64,000 nucleotides of DNA, taken from the NCBI RefSeq assembly GCF_900115545.1, contig NZ_FOWV01000004.1:480542-544541 (forward strand), read 5' to 3'. The stretch is from Ralstonia sp. NFACC01 (lineage in GTDB: Bacteria; Pseudomonadota; Gammaproteobacteria; Burkholderiales; Burkholderiaceae). Shown here piece after piece: positions 28,203 to 36,546 of the stretch. The translations under genes were made by a program, and so were the position numbers. The stretch's first letter is position 1. Each line of letters opens with the position of its first letter. The notes beneath the pieces were generated by a model, which was not told the origin of the DNA, ran no database searches, and saw only the letters and a program-made list of their open reading frames with translations.

Positions 28203-29570
28203 TCAGTGGGTGGCTTCACCGGCATCAGCGCCGGGGTCGCCCAGCCAGGCGATGGACAGCGCACCGATGAGCAGCACGGCCGATACCGCCAGCAGCGGCG
28301 CCGTAAAGCCCTGCGAGTACTGCTTGATGGCACCGACCATCGACGGACCGACAAAGCCGCCCAGGTTGCCGACGGAAACGATCAGCGCCAGGCCGCCCGC
28401 GGCCGCGCGGCCCGTAAGGAAGGTGGACGGAATCGCCCAGAACGTGGCCTGGAACGCCAGGATGCCGCTCACCGTCACGCACAGCGCCGCGAGCTTGAGC
28501 ACCGGTGCATCCAAGGCCGTGCTGGCCGCCAGCGCCACCGCTGCAACCACCAGCGCGGCAGCCACATACGGGACGCGGTTCTGCGCGCGGTTCGCCGTGC
28601 GCGCCCACCACAGCATGACCACCGCACCCAGCGCATACGGGATGGCCGTCAGCCAGCCGACCACGGTGTGCTCGACGCCAAACTGTTTGATGATCTGCGG
28701 CATCCAGAGGCCCACGCCGATGGAGCCGACGATGCCGCAGAAGTTGATGAACGCCAGCACGAAGACGCGCCAGTTGGTCATGGCATCGCGCAGGGTCGCG
28801 CCGTGTTTACTGGCGATGTCGCGTTGCTCCATGGCGAGGCGGCGCGCGAGTACGGCCTTCTCATCGTCGCTGAGCCATGTCGCCTTTTCCGGTCGATCCG
28901 CGAGCACGAACAGGCACGCGATGCCAAGCAGCACGGCCGGCAGCCCTTCGATCAGCAACAGCCATTGCCAGCTGCGCAGCCCATGCAGGCCACCGAGTTC
29001 GAGCAGCGCGCCGGAAATGGGTGAGCCGATCATGTTCGCCACCGGAATGCCCACCAGGAAGGCAGCCGTCACCTTGGCGCGCCACTTGCCCGGAAACCAG
29101 TGCGTGAAGTACAGGTAGATGCCCGGCGTGAAGCCCGCTTCGGCAAGACCCAGCAGAAAGCGCGCCGCCGCAAAACTCTTGGGCCCGACCACAAACGCCG
29201 TGGCCATCGAGAAGATGCCCCACGTAATCATGATCCGCGCGATCCAGATGCGCGCCCCCACCTTCTGCATGATGAGGTTGCTCGGGATCTCGAACAGGAA
29301 ATAGCCGATGAAGAACAGTCCCGCCCCGAACCCGAACTGCTCGGCCGTGAGGCCGATGTCCTTGTTCATGGTGAGCGCGGCAAAGCCCACGTTGGTGCGA
29401 TCAAGATAGCTGATCACATAGCAGGCAAAGATGAACGGCAGGATGCGGCGGAACGCCTTGGCCAGCGTGCGTTCGCTCGCCTGGTAATCCGCGTCGGGCA
29501 GCGGGGCGGCGGGGCGCGCATCCGCGCCATGCGCTGGCGTGGTGGCACTCAAAGTCTGGGACATTTGCAT
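28203..29570 (-). CDS. MFS transporter, anion:cation symporter (ACS) family, copy 1
   Basis: A 455-residue protein with 12 predicted transmembrane segments and ACS signatures (YLDRTNVGFAALTMN, FEIPSNLIMQKVGARIWIARIMITWG). The start is ATG 29570, because GGAGGAGACC lies directly before it; the ATG at 29582 is part of that ribosome-binding site. It sits 55 bp downstream of the SMP-30 gene and 76 bp upstream of its paralogue. The role is uptake of an organic acid for the IclR-controlled pathway; the substrate is not known. Confidence 0.9.
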   Translation of the reverse strand: MQMSQTLSATTPAHGADARPAAPLPDADYQASERTLAKAFRRILPFIFACYVISYLDRTNVGFAALTMNKDIGLTAEQFGFGAGLFFIGYFLFEIPSNLIMQKVGARIWIARIMITWGIFSMATAFVVGPKSFAAARFLLGLAEAGFTPGIYLYFTHWFPGKWRAKVTAAFLVGIPVANMIGSPISGALLELGGLHGLRSWQWLLLIEGLPAVLLGIACLFVLADRPEKATWLSDDEKAVLARRLAMEQRDIASKHGATLRDAMTNWRVFVLAFINFCGIVGSIGVGLWMPQIIKQFGVEHTVVGWLTAIPYALGAVVMLWWARTANRAQNRVPYVAAALVVAAVALAASTALDAPVLKLAALCVTVSGILAFQATFWAIPSTFLTGRAAAGGLALIVSVGNLGGFVGPSMVGAIKQYSQGFTAPLLAVSAVLLIGALSIAWLGDPGADAGEATH

Positions 29571-29625
29571 GGTCTCCTCCATCGCGCTTCTATGAGCGCT
29601 CAGGTTCGGGTATCGATGAGCTGGG

Positions 29626-30582
29626 CTAGGGCGTTGCTTTGGTCTGCTTTGCCCGATGCGGCAGCGGGCCGGCGATATCCATCTCGGTCTTGAGCACCGT
29701 GCCGGACACCGATTCGGTCATGAAAAGCGTCTTCATTTCGGGGCCACCGAAGCACAGGTTCGTGAGCGATGCACCTGCGGGGCTGGTCAAGACCATGTCC
29801 GGCTCCGCACGGTGGTTCAGCACCCATGCGCGGCCGAGCCCGGGGTTGGCCACGAACAGCCGCCCCGCCGTGTCGATCGTCAAACCATCCGGGCCGCTCG
29901 GGCCGTATGACGTGAAGAACTGGCCGACCTTGCTGACGGAGCCATCGGCCTGTAACGGCACACGCCACACGCAGTTGCCGCGCGTCATGGCGACGTACAG
30001 CACCTTCTCGTCGGGCGACAGCACAAGCCCGTTTGGGCTGGGGCAATTGCCGAGCAGCATGTCGAGCTTGCCCTCCACCGACAGGCGATAGACGCGCCCG
30101 GTCGGGTCATGCAGCCCGGTCTGCCCTTGATCTGTGAAGTACAGATTGCCGTGCGAATCGAACGTCAGGTCGTTCACGCCCTTGAAGCGCTCCGAATTGC
30201 GGCGCTCCAGATACGGCGTGACTTCGCCACGCTTGATGTCGAGCAGCATCAGCCCGTTGCGGTAATCGGTGATGAGCAGGTGCGCATCGTCGACGACCTT
30301 CATGCCGTTGGGCTCGCCGTCGTACTCGGTCACCAACTCCCAATCGCCCGCCGGCGAGATGCGGAAGACGCGGCCATGCGGGATATCCGTCACGTACAGA
30401 TGGCCGTGGCCGCGGCCGTCCGGGCCCCACACAGGCCCTTCGAGAAACGAATCGGTGGCTTGTCCGCCGCGATTGGCGCGCGCCCACTCTGTCTGGACAT
30501 CGGACTTGCGAAACTTCGCCGGCATGCGCGTGAAGACTTCGGCTTCACGCACCGCCGGTGGCGAGAGCAGGAACCTGGACAT
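29626..30582 (-). CDS. SMP-30/gluconolactonase-family lactonase
   Basis: A 318-residue beta-propeller protein of the SMP-30/LRE family. Metal-site motifs are visible: FLEGPVWGPDG, GEPNGMKV, KGVNDLTFDS and SGPDGLTID. These enzymes hydrolyse sugar lactones such as gluconolactone. The start ATG 30582 overlaps the stop of the upstream dehydrogenase by 1 bp (TGATG), so the pair is translationally coupled. No signal peptide is seen. With a 2-hydroxyacid dehydrogenase and an aldolase-like protein it suggests a sugar-acid or hydroxy-acid lactone pathway. Confidence 0.88.
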   Translation of the reverse strand: MSRFLLSPPAVREAEVFTRMPAKFRKSDVQTEWARANRGGQATDSFLEGPVWGPDGRGHGHLYVTDIPHGRVFRISPAGDWELVTEYDGEPNGMKVVDDAHLLITDYRNGLMLLDIKRGEVTPYLERRNSERFKGVNDLTFDSHGNLYFTDQGQTGLHDPTGRVYRLSVEGKLDMLLGNCPSPNGLVLSPDEKVLYVAMTRGNCVWRVPLQADGSVSKVGQFFTSYGPSGPDGLTIDTAGRLFVANPGLGRAWVLNHRAEPDMVLTSPAGASLTNLCFGGPEMKTLFMTESVSGTVLKTEMDIAGPLPHRAKQTKATP

Positions 30583-31532
30583 CACGCCGCCGTGCGGGCA
30601 CGTTCCTCGATCACTGTGAGCACATTGGCCACCGCGCCCTTGCCCATGTTCACGTAGGCCGCATCGCTCACGCCGCCGATGTGCGGCGACAGGATGATGT
30701 TCGCAACGCCCTGGAACGGGTGCGGCGTGGTCATCGGCTCCACGTCGAAACTGTCGAGCCCAGCCGCACGGAGCCGACCGCTGGCCAGCGCTTCCACCAG
30801 CGCCGGTTCGTCGATGAGGCCGCCGCGCGCCGTGTTGACCAGAATCGCGCCGGGCTTGAAGCAGTTGAACGCGTCGCGGTTCAGCATCTTGCGGTTCTCC
30901 GCGGTCAACGGGCAATGCAGCGACACCACGTCGGACTGCGCGTACAACTCGCCCAGGCTCACCAGCTTGACGCCTGCGGGTGCCTCCTTGGCGTACGGGT
31001 CGAAGGCGATCACGTGCATACCGAACGCCAGCCCAATCGTAGCGGCCCGGCGGCCGATCGCCCCCAGACCGACCAGGCCGAGCGTGCGGCCATCCAGCTC
31101 AACCGACTTATGCGTCGCCTTGTCCCAATGCCCGGCACGCATACGCGCGTCGAGCTGCGGGACAGACTTCGCACACGCCAGGATCAGCGCCCACGCATGT
31201 TCGGCCACAGCGGCCGCGTTGGCACCCACTGCAGCGCGCACCGCAATGCCACGTGCCACGGCGGCATCCTGATCGATGACGTCGATACCGCTGCCGTGCT
31301 TTGAGATCACCTGCAGGTTGCCGGCGGCTGCATCCATGATGCGTGCGTTGATCTTGCCGTAGCGCACGATGATCGCCACCGGCTTGTGCCGCGCGCACAG
31401 CGCGACGATGTCGTCTTCGGTGGGCTGCTTGCCTGCAAACACGACTTCGAAATCGCCCAGCATGTCCAGCGCTTGGGGTGCCAGATCAGCCGCCGTGACG
31501 AGCAGGACAGGCTTGGTTGCAGTCGCGCTCAT
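30582..31532 (-). CDS. D-2-hydroxyacid dehydrogenase (NAD-dependent)
   Basis: A 316-residue cytosolic dehydrogenase. The Rossmann motif is GLVGLGAIGRRAA; the catalytic Arg (NTARGGLIDE), Glu and His (SPHIGGVSD) regions of the D-isomer-specific 2-hydroxyacid dehydrogenase family are all present. It most resembles the SerA/hydroxypyruvate-reductase branch. Start ATG 31532 overlaps the upstream stop by 1 bp (TAATG). It is the second gene of the operon and probably oxidises or reduces a hydroxy-acid intermediate of the pathway. Confidence 0.9.
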   Translation of the reverse strand: MSATATKPVLLVTAADLAPQALDMLGDFEVVFAGKQPTEDDIVALCARHKPVAIIVRYGKINARIMDAAAGNLQVISKHGSGIDVIDQDAAVARGIAVRAAVGANAAAVAEHAWALILACAKSVPQLDARMRAGHWDKATHKSVELDGRTLGLVGLGAIGRRAATIGLAFGMHVIAFDPYAKEAPAGVKLVSLGELYAQSDVVSLHCPLTAENRKMLNRDAFNCFKPGAILVNTARGGLIDEPALVEALASGRLRAAGLDSFDVEPMTTPHPFQGVANIILSPHIGGVSDAAYVNMGKGAVANVLTVIEERARTAA

Positions 31533-32230
31533 TACAGTGCCTCGCCTTCTGCCAGCATGCCTGCAGCGCGCAGTTCCTTGTCAAGCCAGCCGGGGCGCGT
31601 ATCGCCCTTGCGGATTGCCGCAATGCGGGCCGCTTCGGCGTCCACCTTTTTCTGTGCGAGCACGAGAATGCGCTCAACGTCGGCACGCGGGATCACAACC
31701 ACGCCATCTGCGTCGCCCACGACCAGGTCACCCGGATGCACCGTCGCGCCGGCGGCCGACACGGGCAGGTTCACGCGGCCAGCCACGCTCTTGGTCGGCC
31801 CGCACGGGTTCAAGCCGGCAGAAAAAATCGGGAACGTGCCGTGCGCCAGCTCGTGCGAATCGCGCACCGCGCCATCGATGACAAACCCGGCGATGCCAGT
31901 GGCCTGCGCCTGCGTGGCCATGATTTCGCCGATCAGCGCGCAGCTCTGGTCGCCTTTGCCGTCCACCACGATCACATCACCGGGCTTGGCGACCGCGAGC
32001 GCGGCGTGAATGGCAAGGTTGTCGCCGGGGCGGACTTCAACCGTCACGGCGGGGCCGACCACTTTCATCGTCGGAGCGAGCGGTTTGACGCGGCCATTCA
32101 GGGTGCCTCGGCGGCCGGCAACGTCGGCCAGGATGGCTGCCTGAAAGCGGGCGGCCGCCTCGACCAGCGCGGGCGAGACCCGCTCGATATCGCGAACGAT
32201 GGCGGAAGTGGTGTGCGAAGGGGTACTCAT
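31532..32230 (-). CDS. RraA-family 4-hydroxy-4-methyl-2-oxoglutarate/CHA aldolase-like protein
   Basis: A 232-residue protein of the RraA/HMG-aldolase family. The family core is clear (GDVIVVDGKGDQ, GEIMATQAQATGIAGFVIDGAVRD), with the Arg-Asp pair that binds substrate and Mg2+ in the aldolases. In protocatechuate 4,5-cleavage this family splits 4-carboxy-4-hydroxy-2-oxoadipate into pyruvate and oxaloacetate; some members are only RNase E regulators. The operon also carries a LigI-like lactonase, which favours a catabolic aldolase. It is the first gene of the leftward operon, divergent from iclR with palindromic operators between. Confidence 0.87.
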   Translation of the reverse strand: MSTPSHTTSAIVRDIERVSPALVEAAARFQAAILADVAGRRGTLNGRVKPLAPTMKVVGPAVTVEVRPGDNLAIHAALAVAKPGDVIVVDGKGDQSCALIGEIMATQAQATGIAGFVIDGAVRDSHELAHGTFPIFSAGLNPCGPTKSVAGRVNLPVSAAGATVHPGDLVVGDADGVVVIPRADVERILVLAQKKVDAEAARIAAIRKGDTRPGWLDKELRAAGMLAEGEAL

Positions 32231-32266
32231 GAAAAGCTAGCCTCAGTCTGTGATGTTTTGCTCTGT

Positions 32267-32281
32267 ACAACACTGGTGTAC
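32267..32281. promoter_or_regulatory. IclR operator-like site 1
   Basis: TACAACACTGGTGTA, an inverted repeat (6+3+6) with one arm mismatch, lies 37 bp upstream of the RraA-like start codon. It is nearly identical to the core of site 2 at 32345. The shared core in both divergent promoter regions points to the adjacent IclR protein. Confidence 0.65.
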
Positions 32282-32344
32282 TCAGTGAAATCACTATAGC
32301 CAGGGCAAGCGAGGCGATCCAGTAGCGTTTACCCTTCCGCCAGA

Positions 32345-32369
32345 TACAACACTGTTGTACATAGTACAA
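32345..32369. promoter_or_regulatory. IclR operator-like site 2, overlapping palindromes
   Basis: Two overlapping perfect inverted repeats: TACAAC-ACT-GTTGTA at 32345-32359 and TTGTAC-ATA-GTACAA at 32355-32369, giving three half-sites in 25 bp, 32 bp before the iclR start. Triple half-sites are known for PcaU/PobR-type IclR regulators. Binding by this IclR is inference. Confidence 0.7.
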
Positions 32370-32401
32370 TCCTGTCGTTCATGCGTTCGGGGGAGTTTGA
32401 A

Positions 32402-33112
32402 ATGGGGAATGACGGCGTTGCCGCAGTAGAAAAGGCGCTGGCCTTGCTGGATTGCTTCAAGCCGGGGGCGGAAGCCCTGTCACTCGCGGCCCTGGCGCAG
32501 GCGTCTGGCATGCACAAGACCACGGTATATCGGCTGATGAACTCGCTGGAGCGCATGAGCTATGTCATTCGCTCCAAGTCCGGCGCGTACTCGCTCGGGC
32601 CGCGCCTGCTGTATCTGGGCAAGCTCTATGAGCAGTCGTTCCACTTGTCTTCCGTGGTGGAACCTGTGCTGCACGCGCTGGCGGCAGCCACGCGAGAGAG
32701 CGCATCGTACTACGTCATTGATCACGGCCGGCGGCTATGCCTGTTTCGCGCTGAACCGTCGGAAGGCCTGCGCGAGACGCGCCTGCCAGGCACGTCTCTT
32801 CCGCTGGACGACACGGCTATCAGCCATGTGCTGCGCTACTGGGGCCTGGGTGAAGCGCTGTATGACGAGGCACCGGAGTTGCCGCTGTTCACCTCCGGCG
32901 CGCGCGATCAACACACGGCGGCATTTGCCACGCCCATCTTCGGTTCCGGCGACAAGTTCATGGCCGCGCTCACGCTATCGGGCGCGGCCTCTCGGCTCGA
33001 AGCGGCGCGCACCACTGGCGATTTCGTCACGAAGCAGTTGCAGGCGGCTTCCGACCTGTCGCGCAAGCTTGGCGCAAGTGCGGCGCTGTGCGAACGCGTC
33101 TACGGTGTTTGA
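32402..33112 (+). CDS. IclR-family transcriptional regulator
   Basis: A 236-residue protein. The N-terminal winged helix domain (LAALAQASGMHKTTVYRLMNSLE) is followed by the IclR effector domain (~80-235) with the SVVEPVLHALAAAT segment. I chose ATG 32402 because GGGGGAG stands just upstream; ATG 32381 is an alternative that adds 7 residues. The gene diverges from the RraA-to-LigI operon, and both promoter regions share a TACAAC/GTTGTA palindrome. It is therefore predicted to control that operon and itself. Confidence 0.9.
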   Translation: MGNDGVAAVEKALALLDCFKPGAEALSLAALAQASGMHKTTVYRLMNSLERMSYVIRSKSGAYSLGPRLLYLGKLYEQSFHLSSVVEPVLHALAAATRESASYYVIDHGRRLCLFRAEPSEGLRETRLPGTSLPLDDTAISHVLRYWGLGEALYDEAPELPLFTSGARDQHTAAFATPIFGSGDKFMAALTLSGAASRLEAARTTGDFVTKQLQAASDLSRKLGASAALCERVYGV

Positions 33113-33151
33113 TGTGAAGGCGCTGCTTGGAGCCAAGCTCGCGCCCGCGGG

Positions 33152-34432
33152 CTAAGAGCGCTCGGCAGATTCGGCCGGAACTTGCCCAGCCGGCGCGGCG
33201 TCGACGGGGCGCTTCGCATGGCCAATGCGCTGCGCGTGATAGATGCCGGTGTGGCCCGAGAAGAGATAGCTCACCACACAGGCAATGCCGGCAAACGTGC
33301 CGACCTCGGGGCCAAAGAGTTCCATCGCCATAAGGGTCGACGCGATGGGCGTATTGGCGGCACCCGCAAACACCGCCACGAACCCAAGACCCGCAAGCAA
33401 CGGGAACGGCAGCGGCAGCACGTAACCGAGCGCATTGCCCAAAGTGGCACCGATGTAGAACAGTGGCGTGACTTCGCCCCCCTTGAAACCCGAGGCCAGT
33501 GTCACGATGGTGAAAGCCGCCTTGCCGGCAAAGTCGTACGCCGGCAGCGGATTGTGGAACGCATCCACGATGACGGGAATGCCGAGGCCCAGGTACTTGT
33601 CGGTACCCAGCGCCATGACCGCAGCCACGACCACGCTGCCGCCCAGCACAGGGCGCAGCGGACCAAACGCAATGTGATGCTTCAACAGTCGGCTGAGCCG
33701 ATGCGTGAGCGCCGCGAACGTCATGCCCGCCAGGCCGAAGACGATGCCGGCCACCACCACCAAGCCGATCGCGATCGGCGTGAGATGCGGCACAAAAGGA
33801 ATCGCGTACGGCGTGTGGTGCACGCCCAGCAACGGCGGTACCAGATCGCCCACGATGGCCGCGATGAAGCACGGCAGGATCGCGTCATAGCGCAGACGGC
33901 CGATCGCGAGCACCTCCAGCCCGAACACGGCCCCGGCCAGCGGCGTGCCGAAGACCGACGCGAAACCGGCGCTAATCCCCGCCATCAGCAAGATGCGTCG
34001 ATCCGCCGGGGTCAGCGAAAACAGTCGCGTCAGGTAGTCCGCAAAGCTGCCGCCCATCTGGACAGCCGTGCCTTCACGCCCGGCAGACCCGCCAAACACG
34101 TGCGTGACAACGGTGCCCAGCAGGATGAGCGGCGCCATGCGCTTGGGCACGACGCGCTTCGGGTCGTGGATCTCGTCGATCAGCAGGTTGTTGCCACCTT
34201 CCACCGAGCGCCCCGTGTAGTGGTAGAGCAAGCCAACGGCAAGCCCAGCCACAGGCAGAAACCACAGCAGCCAGGGGTGTGCGGTGCGCGTGTTGGTCGC
34301 CCAATCCAGCGCCAGCAGCAACACCGCAGAGCCCAGTCCAGCCAGCATGCCGACGAGCGACCCCAGCGAGAGCCAGCGCAGCAGATACCCGAACATGAGC
34401 AGCGGCTCGGAGCGTGTAAGCGTTTTCTTCAT
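33152..34432 (-). CDS. CLC-F type fluoride/proton antiporter
   Basis: A 426-residue CLC-family membrane protein. It has GREGTAVQMGGS (GREGT rather than the GREGP of chloride-type CLCs) and GFKGGEVTPLFYIG, both characteristic of the CLC-F clade that exports fluoride. At the usual chloride-binding GSGIP position the sequence reads GGNNLL. A fluoride riboswitch lies directly upstream, which strongly supports this function. The likely start is ATG 34432 (MKKTLTR); a TTG at 34456 would add eight residues. The gene ends 39 bp from the convergent iclR gene. Role: relief of fluoride toxicity. Confidence 0.9.
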   Translation of the reverse strand: MKKTLTRSEPLLMFGYLLRWLSLGSLVGMLAGLGSAVLLLALDWATNTRTAHPWLLWFLPVAGLAVGLLYHYTGRSVEGGNNLLIDEIHDPKRVVPKRMAPLILLGTVVTHVFGGSAGREGTAVQMGGSFADYLTRLFSLTPADRRILLMAGISAGFASVFGTPLAGAVFGLEVLAIGRLRYDAILPCFIAAIVGDLVPPLLGVHHTPYAIPFVPHLTPIAIGLVVVAGIVFGLAGMTFAALTHRLSRLLKHHIAFGPLRPVLGGSVVVAAVMALGTDKYLGLGIPVIVDAFHNPLPAYDFAGKAAFTIVTLASGFKGGEVTPLFYIGATLGNALGYVLPLPFPLLAGLGFVAVFAGAANTPIASTLMAMELFGPEVGTFAGIACVVSYLFSGHTGIYHAQRIGHAKRPVDAAPAGQVPAESAERS

Positions 34433-34486
34433 GATGACCAGATTCGAAGAACTCAAACCTGAGCGACAGAACGTCGTTTGGGCGTG

Positions 34487-34522
34487 TGCCTACAACTTCC
34501 TTCGTTCAGGAACTTGTAGGCA
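34487..34522 (-). promoter_or_regulatory. expression-platform hairpin of the fluoride riboswitch
   Basis: On the minus strand TGCCTACAAGTTCC (34522-34509) pairs with GGAAGTTGTAGGCA (34500-34487) around an 8-nt loop, with one G-G mismatch. The left arm reuses the UGCC needed for the riboswitch pseudoknot, so the two structures exclude each other. No U-run follows, so the mode (termination or translation control) is not clear. Confidence 0.65.
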
Positions 34523-34578
34523 TCATCAGCCGGTCTCGTGATCCGCAGACCGGCGGTTAAGGGAGGAATGCCATCTCC
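34513..34578 (-). promoter_or_regulatory. fluoride riboswitch (crcB motif)
   Basis: On the minus strand the RNA starts GGAGAUGGCAUUCCUCC (stem GGAG/CUCC with a GGCAU loop), continues UUAACCGCC, then a perfect 8-bp stem GCCGGUCU/AGACCGGC, and ends UGAUGAUGCCUACAA. The loop GGCAU can form the family's pseudoknot with the late AUGCC. This matches the crcB motif in order, spacing and conserved bases, and it precedes a CLC-F gene, one of the commonest genes it controls. It is expected to turn the gene on when fluoride is bound. Confidence 0.93.
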
Positions 34579-34644
34579 ACAAGGTTGCGCATTGTGCCTG
34601 AAGGCGGCCCCGGTCACAACCCGGCACAATCGCCCGCCCCGAGG

Positions 34645-34684
34645 AAAAAAGCCCGCCCAGGCATGACACCGGGCGGCTTTTTTT
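34645..34684 (-). terminator. intrinsic terminator of the molybdenum hydroxylase operon
   Basis: An A-run, GCCCGCCC, a 12-nt loop, GGGCGGC and a 7-base T-run form a hairpin flanked by A/T tracts, 16 bp after the cytochrome stop (leftward). The symmetry means it could act on both strands. It separates the cytochrome operon from the fluoride riboswitch. Confidence 0.8.
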
Positions 34685-34699
34685 CGTCATGCGTTCCGC

Positions 34700-35986
34700 T
34701 TACTGCCGCACACCCTTCACGCGGTCTGCGGTGACATCGGCCGGTTGCCCGCCAAAGTTGGTGCGCAGGTAGTTGGCCAAATCGGCCAGTTCCGTATCGT
34801 TCATCTGCGCGAAGCTGGGCATCTCCTGCATGGCTTCCGTGCCCGGGAAGCGCTGCGCTTCAATGCCGTCGAGCATCGAGACGATCAGGTTATGCGCGTC
34901 GGCATTGCGCACGGTGGCGTTGCCCAGCATCGGCACGGCCACGTGCGGCTTGCCTTCGCCATCGCGGCCGTGACAGCCGGCGCAAACAGCGAGGTAATGC
35001 GCGCGTCCGGCCTTGAGCTGGTCGACATTTTCCGGCATGGCGGCCACCGGCTTGAGCGGTTGCGGCGCGGGCGCCTTGTCGCCCAGCAGATACGTCGTCA
35101 GTGCCGCCACATCGGCCTGGCTGAGGTACTGCGTGCTCAGGTGGACGACAGGGTACATCTCGCCAAAAGCCGAGCCCTGCGGCGCGATGCCCACACTGAA
35201 GAACGCCTGCAGGTCGCCCTGCGTCCAGCCCCGTGACGCCAAGCCGGCAGGCGTGATGTCCGGCGCGACCACACGGCCCAGCGCCGCACCGGCAAGCGGC
35301 TTGCTGCTATCGAGCTGGCCGGCAAACCCGCGCGGGCTGTGGCATTCCGCACAGTGGCCCAGCGCGTTGGCCAGATACCGGCCACGCTGCCAGGCCGCTG
35401 TGTTGCCGACGGATGCGTCGGGCAGCGCGTTCTTCAGGAAGAACACGTTCCAGCCCGCCATGGCGATGCGGATGTTGTACGGAAAGCGCAGCTCATGCTC
35501 GCGGTTGGCGACGGCCGCCGGCTTCACCTGCTGCGTCAGGTAGGCGTACATCGCATCGGTATCGCCGCGCGACAGACCGCGATACGACGTGTACGGCATC
35601 GCCGGATACAGATGCTTGTCGGGCGTAACACCGTTGTGCAGCGCCTTGTAGAAATCGTCCGCGCTCCACTTGCCGATGCCCTGTTCCTTGTCGGGCGTGA
35701 TGTTCGTGCCGTAGAAGGTGCCGAACGGCGAGGCCAGCGCCACGCCGCCGGCAAACGGTGCACCGTCCTTGGCCGTGTGGCAGGCCGCGCAGTCCGCTGC
35801 GCGCACGAGGGCGCGGCCACGGTTGATCAGGTCGGCGCCGGTCAGCTTGGCTGGGGGCGGCTGGTCGGCGGCGGGCGGGATATCGGTGGAGCGGTCACCG
35901 CAGGCGGACAACGCCGCAGCGGCCAGCAGTGGCAGCAGCGCCTTTCGCGTCCATTGAGTGAGTTGCGTCAGTTCAGCCATGGCCAT
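34700..35986 (-). CDS. triheme c-type cytochrome lipoprotein, electron-accepting subunit of a molybdenum hydroxylase
   Basis: A 428-residue protein with a lipoprotein signal (LSAC, Cys29) and three CxxCH heme sites: CAACH (66-70), CAECH (212-216) and CAGCH (335-339). Triheme cytochromes of this size pass electrons from periplasmic alcohol, gluconate, aldehyde or nicotinate-type dehydrogenases to the respiratory chain. The start ATG 35986 overlaps the stop of the 2Fe-2S gene by 1 bp. It is the last gene of the three-gene operon (Mo subunit, 2Fe-2S subunit, cytochrome) and is followed by a terminator. Confidence 0.9.
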   Translation of the reverse strand: MAMAELTQLTQWTRKALLPLLAAAALSACGDRSTDIPPAADQPPPAKLTGADLINRGRALVRAADCAACHTAKDGAPFAGGVALASPFGTFYGTNITPDKEQGIGKWSADDFYKALHNGVTPDKHLYPAMPYTSYRGLSRGDTDAMYAYLTQQVKPAAVANREHELRFPYNIRIAMAGWNVFFLKNALPDASVGNTAAWQRGRYLANALGHCAECHSPRGFAGQLDSSKPLAGAALGRVVAPDITPAGLASRGWTQGDLQAFFSVGIAPQGSAFGEMYPVVHLSTQYLSQADVAALTTYLLGDKAPAPQPLKPVAAMPENVDQLKAGRAHYLAVCAGCHGRDGEGKPHVAVPMLGNATVRNADAHNLIVSMLDGIEAQRFPGTEAMQEMPSFAQMNDTELADLANYLRTNFGGQPADVTADRVKGVRQ

Positions 35987-36546
35987 CACTTGCCGTCCTT
36001 CACGAGTCCCGGCGTGCTGAGGACGACGTCCTTTACAGCCTCGAAGTAGCGCACGTAGCCGGTGCAGCGGCAGATGTGGTCGTTCAGCGCTTCGGTAATC
36101 GTCTCGTCCAACTTGTCGCGAGCCACCGGCTCGCGCTTGAGGCGCTCCACCAGCACCGTCGCACCGTTGACGAAGCCCGGCGTGCAATAGCCGCACTGAA
36201 AGCTGAAGTGCTCCAGGAACTTCTGCTGCACGAGCGTGAGCGACACCACTTCGCCTTTCTCATCGCGCTTGGCGTGCCCTTCCACCGTGCGCACCTTCTT
36301 GTTCTGGAAGAAATGCGCGCCGGTAATGCACGTACGCACTTCTTCGCTGGTGCCGTCCGGCTTGTCGAGGATGACCGTGCACGCGCGGCACACGCCCTGC
36401 CCGCAGCCGAGCCTTGAGCCGGTCAGGCCGGCGTACTCGTGCAGGAAGTCGATCATCATCAGCCCCTCGGGCACTTGCGTGGGGCCAACATCCTTGCCGT
36501 TGATATGAACGGTGAGCGGTTGTGTCGTGATGGTCGTATTGCTCAT
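35986..36546 (-). CDS. 2Fe-2S subunit of molybdenum hydroxylase (XdhC/CoxS-IorA type)
   Basis: A 186-residue protein with two 2Fe-2S clusters: a plant-ferredoxin-type site CGQGVCRACTV with a later Cys, and the C-terminal CGYCTPG ... CRCTGY site. It carries electrons between the molybdenum centre and the cytochrome. It has no signal of its own; such subunits are co-exported with the Tat-tagged large subunit. The start ATG 36546 overlaps the stop of the large-subunit gene by 4 bp. It is longer than most (~155 residues) because of an insert near residues 85-105 (ENKKVRTVEGHAKRD region). Confidence 0.92.
   Translation of the reverse strand: MSNTTITTQPLTVHINGKDVGPTQVPEGLMMIDFLHEYAGLTGSRLGCGQGVCRACTVILDKPDGTSEEVRTCITGAHFFQNKKVRTVEGHAKRDEKGEVVSLTLVQQKFLEHFSFQCGYCTPGFVNGATVLVERLKREPVARDKLDETITEALNDHICRCTGYVRYFEAVKDVVLSTPGLVKDGK

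Noticed and set aside
34284..34541. 85-codon plus-strand frame across the riboswitch
   Set aside because: It overlaps the CLC-F coding start and the structured riboswitch on the other strand; no protein features.
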